A DNA stretch of 37,816 nucleotides from Planctomycetota bacterium (GTDB lineage Bacteria; Planctomycetota; Phycisphaerae; WQYP01): the NCBI GenBank assembly GCA_021851715.1, contig JAJZCR010000030.1:1-37816 (forward strand), read 5' to 3'. A model generated the notes under the pieces. The model ran no database searches and was not told the origin of the DNA. It saw nothing but the letters and a program-made list of their open reading frames with translations. Each line of letters starts with the position of its first letter. Position 1 is the first letter of the stretch. Position numbers and translations under genes: made by a program. Below are positions 34,059-37,816 of this stretch, in pieces.

Positions 34059-34076
34059 GCCAACCGTGTGGTTGGC
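34059..34076 (+). promoter_or_regulatory. Hairpin GCCAACC-GTGT-GGTTGGC in the leader of the PEP-CTERM gene
   Basis: A perfect 7-bp stem with a 4-base loop lies 43 bp before the ATG at 34120. No T-run follows. It may stabilise the mRNA 5' end, modulate initiation, or be a third operator. Confidence 0.4.
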
Positions 34077-34230
34077 GGGCAGTGGGAGAGCAATGTAATT
34101 CCTTTTTAAGGAGGCTACCATGAGTAGCGAAACAAGTATAGTTTCATCCGCCGCCGGTTGCGGCAAACCGCGGCCCATTCGGTCAGTGGGCAACACGCGT
34201 AGCTCCGATATGGAGCGGAAGGAGTGTTTT

Positions 34231-34944
34231 ATGTGTCGTAAATTTCTTTCGTCGATCCCGACAGCGGTGGCCCTGTCTTTATCGGCCGTCGCCGGATTCG
34301 CGGTGGTTGGCCTTACAACAGGAGTGCGGGCGAACACCCTGCTTAACTTTCAAGTCATGGGCGCGGCCGGTAATACCGCGATCACCGAGCAAACCGGTGC
34401 CGCCGCGATTGGTACGAGCGGGGACTCTTGGAATTATCTCTTCGACAGCAGCGATCTCAACGGCTGGCCAACCTTGAACACTGTGGTGAATTCCGCGGAC
34501 ACCGTGGCATCGGGGGTTACCGCGTCATTCCAAGCGGATCACTGGCAACCAAGCACCACCTCCGGAGACGTTCCGATATTGAGTAACGCCGGCTACCAAG
34601 GCTCCACAGTAAAGCCCCTCCTGACGATCGGCGGCTTGGGCGCGGGGCAGGAGTATGATTTGGTGGCGTACGTTGGGTTCAGCCCTTATGCCTTCGGCGA
34701 CAACTCAATCACGGTGAATGGCACCGCAATCGGGACGCTCCCTGCTGATAACGTGACCACTTTGGTCAGTGGAACGAATTATCTTAAACAAACGGTTTTC
34801 GCCAGTAACAGCGGAACCATTGCCATTGGTGCTGTCAATGCCCTAAGTGGTGCCCAACTGCAAGCGGTACCTGAACCCGCGAGCTTGGGTTTGGTAGGCC
34901 TTGGTGCATTGTGCCTGCTGGTGAAGCGCCGCCGATCGACGTAA
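34231..34944 (+). CDS. PEP-CTERM exported protein
   Basis: This 237-residue secreted protein has an N-terminal signal (MCRKFLSSIPTAVALSLSAV, cleavage after VRA), a Gly/Ser/Thr/Asn-rich beta-type mature part and the sorting tail VPEPASLGLVGLGALCLL followed by KRRR: a VPEP motif, membrane helix and basic end. Exosortase would recognise this tail. Two starts compete. The ATG at 34231 has GGAAGGAG six bases upstream and puts the signal peptide at residue 1. The in-frame ATG at 34120 also has a perfect AAGGAGG but adds 37 polar residues before the signal. I prefer 34231. The gene precedes a GH78-like enzyme and faces the XylR-type regulator, so an extracellular glycan-related role is plausible. 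Confidence 0.85.
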   Translation: MCRKFLSSIPTAVALSLSAVAGFAVVGLTTGVRANTLLNFQVMGAAGNTAITEQTGAAAIGTSGDSWNYLFDSSDLNGWPTLNTVVNSADTVASGVTASFQADHWQPSTTSGDVPILSNAGYQGSTVKPLLTIGGLGAGQEYDLVAYVGFSPYAFGDNSITVNGTAIGTLPADNVTTLVSGTNYLKQTVFASNSGTIAIGAVNALSGAQLQAVPEPASLGLVGLGALCLLVKRRRST

Positions 34945-35000
34945 CTCAGTTGAATTATCTGCGTTCAGGCCCATTGTGGGATTGGCCGGCCCGCAGGGCC

Positions 35001-35012
35001 GTAAACGGTTAC
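35001..35012. promoter_or_regulatory. Operator-like site GTAAACGGTTAC (copy 1)
   Basis: This near-perfect palindrome is centred on CG (GTAA-ACGG-TTAC), the layout of LacI-family operators. A second copy with one change lies 113 bp downstream, both in the 223-bp gap before the GH78-like gene. Confidence 0.35.
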
Positions 35013-35032
35013 CGGACGGGCAGGCTGGAAGA

Positions 35033-35055
35033 CCCGCACCACAGTGCGGGCCTTT
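35033..35055 (+). terminator. Terminator-like hairpin after the PEP-CTERM gene
   Basis: CCCGCAC (35033-35039), loop CACA and GTGCGGG (35044-35050) form a perfect 7-bp GC-rich stem, followed by CCTTTCTC. The T-run is poor, so termination may be partial. It lies 88 bp after the stop codon. Confidence 0.5.
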
Positions 35056-35113
35056 CTCGCAGCGCGAATTGGAACGCCTGGGGCCGCCGTCAGGTCGGCT
35101 ATTGAGCGTAGCC

Positions 35114-35125
35114 GTGAACGGTTAC
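35114..35125. promoter_or_regulatory. Operator-like site GTGAACGGTTAC (copy 2)
   Basis: This differs by one base from the copy at 35001-35012 and lies 42 bp before the start of the GH78-like gene, where binding would block initiation or the promoter. Confidence 0.35.
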
Positions 35126-35167
35126 GTTTATTAACATTGGACCGCCTTATATGAAGGATGGCTGCGG

Positions 35168-37708
35168 ATGCACCACTTACCTTCGAAGATTCAGCATTTG
35201 TCCCACCAGCGTGTGGTAACGCCGAGCTTTTTATGCTCGTACCGCATTGTTGCCGTGATAGTATTGTTATCCGGATTATTTTTGGCCCCGGCGGCGATGG
35301 CTGGTTCGGCGGGGCGGCCCTGGGCGGATCGACCGCCCACCCTAGATCCAACATACGGGCTGCCACGGCCTGCGGCTGTGCCACATTTAACGGTCGCCCC
35401 GGCTTGGATATGGACGGCTCAAACCCGCAACAATCAGATTATTTATCTGCGGCATTCCTTTACACTTAAAACCGTGCCGCATCAGGTGGAGCTTTATGCG
35501 ACGGCGGATAACCACTTGGAGGTCTTTCTTAACGGGAGGGAAATAACCAGCACCTTCCACAAGCACAATGAGGTGTGGCGGCGTGCCCGCAAGGCGGCAG
35601 TGGCGGCCTTGCTGCATCCGGGAAACAATGTTATCGCTATCCGCGCTAAAAATGATACCGCATGGGCCGGGGTGTTGGTCTGGATAGTCGCCGGTACCAA
35701 AACGCTCTGCCTGAGCAACAGCCATTGGCGGGTGGCGTACCGTGTTCCCGCTGGGCCGGCGTGGATCAAACCGCGATTTGACGATGCCCGCTGGTCATAC
35801 GCGAATGTCGTGGCGTCCTATGGCGGTGGCCCGTGGGGAAGCAATGTAAGCCCGTTACCCGCAATTCACTGTGGTTATCTGGCACACCTCTATTTTCAGC
35901 CACTGCGGGCAACCGTGCTGCATGGGCGTGCGGCGTTCCAAGGTCTGGCATCGGTGTCGGCGGCGTTGACCCCTGGGGATATTGCCACGATTCGTCCGGA
36001 ATATCAAGGGCGTTGCCTGTTGGCGCCCGCACACCAGATTCATCTGGTGGTAGCGCCTGGGGAATCCAAAAAACAACCGGAATTACTGATCAGTTTTGGC
36101 CAGGAAGTGGCGGGCCGCATTCAAGTGCGTGGTACCGGCGGCGGCGTGTTGATTGGCACCGGGGAATCACGGGGCGAAGCGTTGCATGGGCCATGGGGCG
36201 GGGTGCATACGCTGATTTTGGCGAATGGAAAAACTCGGTCTACGCCGTATAGCGCCTTTCGTTATGCCACGGTGAGTTTCCAGGGATCAGGGCCGATTAG
36301 ACTCAATGAATTGCGGCTGGATTTTAAGTATTATCCGGTGCAATACCGCGGGGCGTTTGCCTGTTCCGATCCGCTGTTGACCAAAATATGGTACACCGGC
36401 GCGTACACCGTGCATCTGTGCATGCAGGAACAAATCTGGGACGCGCCCAAGCGTGATCGGGCCATGTGGATGGGTGATCTGCAGGTTTCAGGGCAGGTCA
36501 TCAACAATGTATTTTTGGACCGCTTTCTGATGGAATTAACCATGCGGGATCTGCGGCAAGAAGCACAAGGGGGCCGTCCCGCGACGGCATTGCCGGCATC
36601 CTACATTAACAATACTTCCTACGGCGGGATTCCGGGGTATTCCAATGCGTGGTACTGCGGCCTGGCCGACTTCTACAAACATACCGGTGCGATAGGGTAC
36701 CTGCGTTCGCAGCGGCAACTGATGCTTTCCATGTTGCGGTACATCAAACAAGGCTTCAACCGGAAAAATCTTTTTGCCAACAAAAACAAGGGCTGGTGTT
36801 TTGTGGACTGGGCCGAACATCTGGGTTTCGGCAATGCGCCGCAGGCGATTATCGCGACGGATTTGGACACCTGTCTGGCGGTGCGGCGGGCGGTATTTTT
36901 GCTTAACGCCATCGGTGATAAGACCAACGCCGCGAAGTATGCGCGCTGGGATCGGAAGATCACGTTGGCAGCGCGGAAATGCCTGGCCAATCCCAAGACG
37001 CACACATTCACCAATCTGAGGCAAGTCAACGCCATGGCCATTGATTCACATGTAGCCGACGCCCAACAGCGGGCGGCGATCTACGCGCGGATACTGGGGC
37101 CAAAATGCGCATCTTGGAAGCAGAAGGCCACTCCCTATTACAATAACTTTGTCATTTTTTCTCTAAGCTGTCTGGGACATTTCAAGCAGGCGTTCACGTT
37201 TATTCGTTATTACTGGGGGGCGATGATCCGAAGAGGAGCCACCACTTTTTGGGAAAGATTCAGTCCCACCTGGCCCACCAGACATTTTCACAAGGCTGCC
37301 GGTTATGGCACGAGTTTGTGCCATGGCTGGTCCGCTGGTGTCACCAGTTGGTTAAGCGAATGTGTTTTAGGAGTACAACCTCAAACCGGCGGCTTTGCCC
37401 AGGCCAGTATCGTGCCGCATCTGGGCACCTTACGCTGGATCCGAGGGCGTGTTCCAACACCGCGCGGCAATATTGTGCTCTCGGTGACCAGGGATCATGG
37501 GGCGGAGTCGATGAAAATCAAATTGCCACCGGGAGTTGATGCGACCGTTGGCGTGACCGGGCGGTCTGTCACGGTAAACGGTCTTCCCGTTGTACCCGTT
37601 CGGCAGGGCGCAAGACGGTGTTACATCCACCTGACCGCGGCCGGAAATTTCAGGATTGTCGGGTACGAACCGGGATCGCATCGGGTTCCCGCCGTCGGTT
37701 CACAATAG
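35168..37708 (+). CDS. Secreted GH78-like (alpha-L-rhamnosidase family) glycoside hydrolase
   Basis: This 846-residue exported protein has a signal segment (about 26-45, ending AMA) and an N-terminal jelly-roll-like domain (about 80-220, LRHSFTLKTVPHQVELYATADNHLEVFLNG). A second beta domain (to about 390) and an (alpha/alpha)6 barrel (about 395-740) follow, and a beta-sandwich forms the end. The barrel begins EQIWDAPKRDRAMWMGDLQ (D425, R429, D430, D437), the counterpart of the GH78 segment RDERLGWTGD, and ends GTSLCHGWSAGVTSWLSECVLGVQP. The usual acid Glu of RDER is not at its place, so activity or substrate may differ from classical rhamnosidases. The start has a weak SD. It probably acts on rhamnose- or uronate-containing polysaccharide outside the cytoplasm. 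Confidence 0.85.
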   Translation: MHHLPSKIQHLSHQRVVTPSFLCSYRIVAVIVLLSGLFLAPAAMAGSAGRPWADRPPTLDPTYGLPRPAAVPHLTVAPAWIWTAQTRNNQIIYLRHSFTLKTVPHQVELYATADNHLEVFLNGREITSTFHKHNEVWRRARKAAVAALLHPGNNVIAIRAKNDTAWAGVLVWIVAGTKTLCLSNSHWRVAYRVPAGPAWIKPRFDDARWSYANVVASYGGGPWGSNVSPLPAIHCGYLAHLYFQPLRATVLHGRAAFQGLASVSAALTPGDIATIRPEYQGRCLLAPAHQIHLVVAPGESKKQPELLISFGQEVAGRIQVRGTGGGVLIGTGESRGEALHGPWGGVHTLILANGKTRSTPYSAFRYATVSFQGSGPIRLNELRLDFKYYPVQYRGAFACSDPLLTKIWYTGAYTVHLCMQEQIWDAPKRDRAMWMGDLQVSGQVINNVFLDRFLMELTMRDLRQEAQGGRPATALPASYINNTSYGGIPGYSNAWYCGLADFYKHTGAIGYLRSQRQLMLSMLRYIKQGFNRKNLFANKNKGWCFVDWAEHLGFGNAPQAIIATDLDTCLAVRRAVFLLNAIGDKTNAAKYARWDRKITLAARKCLANPKTHTFTNLRQVNAMAIDSHVADAQQRAAIYARILGPKCASWKQKATPYYNNFVIFSLSCLGHFKQAFTFIRYYWGAMIRRGATTFWERFSPTWPTRHFHKAAGYGTSLCHGWSAGVTSWLSECVLGVQPQTGGFAQASIVPHLGTLRWIRGRVPTPRGNIVLSVTRDHGAESMKIKLPPGVDATVGVTGRSVTVNGLPVVPVRQGARRCYIHLTAAGNFRIVGYEPGSHRVPAVGSQ

Positions 37709-37816
37709 CGCAATACAAGTGATAATTGATTCCACTTTTTTTGAGGAATGAAAACATTGTAAATAATCGGGAATTTTATTTTTTTTCTTCCGGGGGGGTA
37801 CTTTACTCGTCGTTTG

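Noticed and set aside
33489-34337. 282-codon open frame on the minus strand spanning the regulator start and the intergenic gap
   Set aside because: It overlaps a well-supported regulator gene and the palindrome-rich gap and has no SD or family similarity.
37709-37816. AT-rich tail with T-runs as terminator of the GH78-like gene or promoter of a next gene
   Set aside because: There is no stem before the T-runs and no -35/-10 pair with proper spacing; the window ends too soon to judge.

Overview
The window reads as one contiguous piece of a Planctomycetes-type chromosome. Class Phycisphaerae is my best guess; this is inference from gene content, not a phylogeny. The pointers are a hopanoid-pathway HpnH, a PEP-CTERM exported protein, several UroD-like corrinoid methyltransferase homologues, a eukaryote-like UDP-sugar pyrophosphorylase, a GH78-like secreted enzyme and many exported proteins of unknown function. 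No rRNA, tRNA, CRISPR array or intact transposase was seen.

Layout. 366-2003 (+): hpnH and a small conserved-looking partner. 7753-2107 (-): exported HEAT-like protein, aroA, rnr and a small lipoprotein, with a TTGACA-type promoter at 7817-7845. 16712-7920 (-): the most interesting block, an eight-gene C1 cluster. Its order is corrinoid protein, MetV-MetF fusion, methyl-THF:corrinoid methyltransferase, amidohydrolase and four different UroD-fold proteins. It has a candidate promoter (16756-16784) and an intrinsic terminator or attenuator directly after the first gene (16050-16072). 18515-16853 (-): a small membrane protein overlapping a UAP1-like pyrophosphorylase. 19058-20816 (+): rpmI, rplT, pheS. 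20950-24691 (+): aguB and aguA (agmatine to putrescine), an HldD-like epimerase and a lipoprotein, behind a strong candidate promoter. 24731-24835: a 105-bp TA-flanked element with inverted terminal repeats (MITE-like), followed by ribD (-). 26253-27949 (+): two tandem paralogous exported proteins with a secretin/STN-like segment. 31948-27943 (-): DUF4416 protein, WecA-type glycosyl-1-phosphate transferase and a Wzy/ligase-like membrane protein. 33724-32516 (-): XylR-type regulator (LacI-like sensor plus AraC-type HTH), facing across a palindrome-rich 506-bp gap a PEP-CTERM protein and a secreted GH78-like enzyme (+).

How the genes work together. In the C1 cluster a UroD-fold protein would move a methyl group from an unknown methylated substrate onto the corrinoid protein. 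The MeTr homologue would pass it to tetrahydrofolate, and the MetV-MetF fusion would oxidise methyl-THF to methylene-THF. The amidohydrolase may release or process the substrate. The reverse flow is not excluded. The four UroD paralogues differ at the positions that bind zinc in MtaA/MtbA, so they probably do not share one substrate or one role. This cluster is my candidate for an undescribed system. The XylR/PEP-CTERM/GH78 group looks like a sugar-responsive polysaccharide-use locus, and DUF4416-wecA-wzy looks like part of a polysaccharide-assembly locus.
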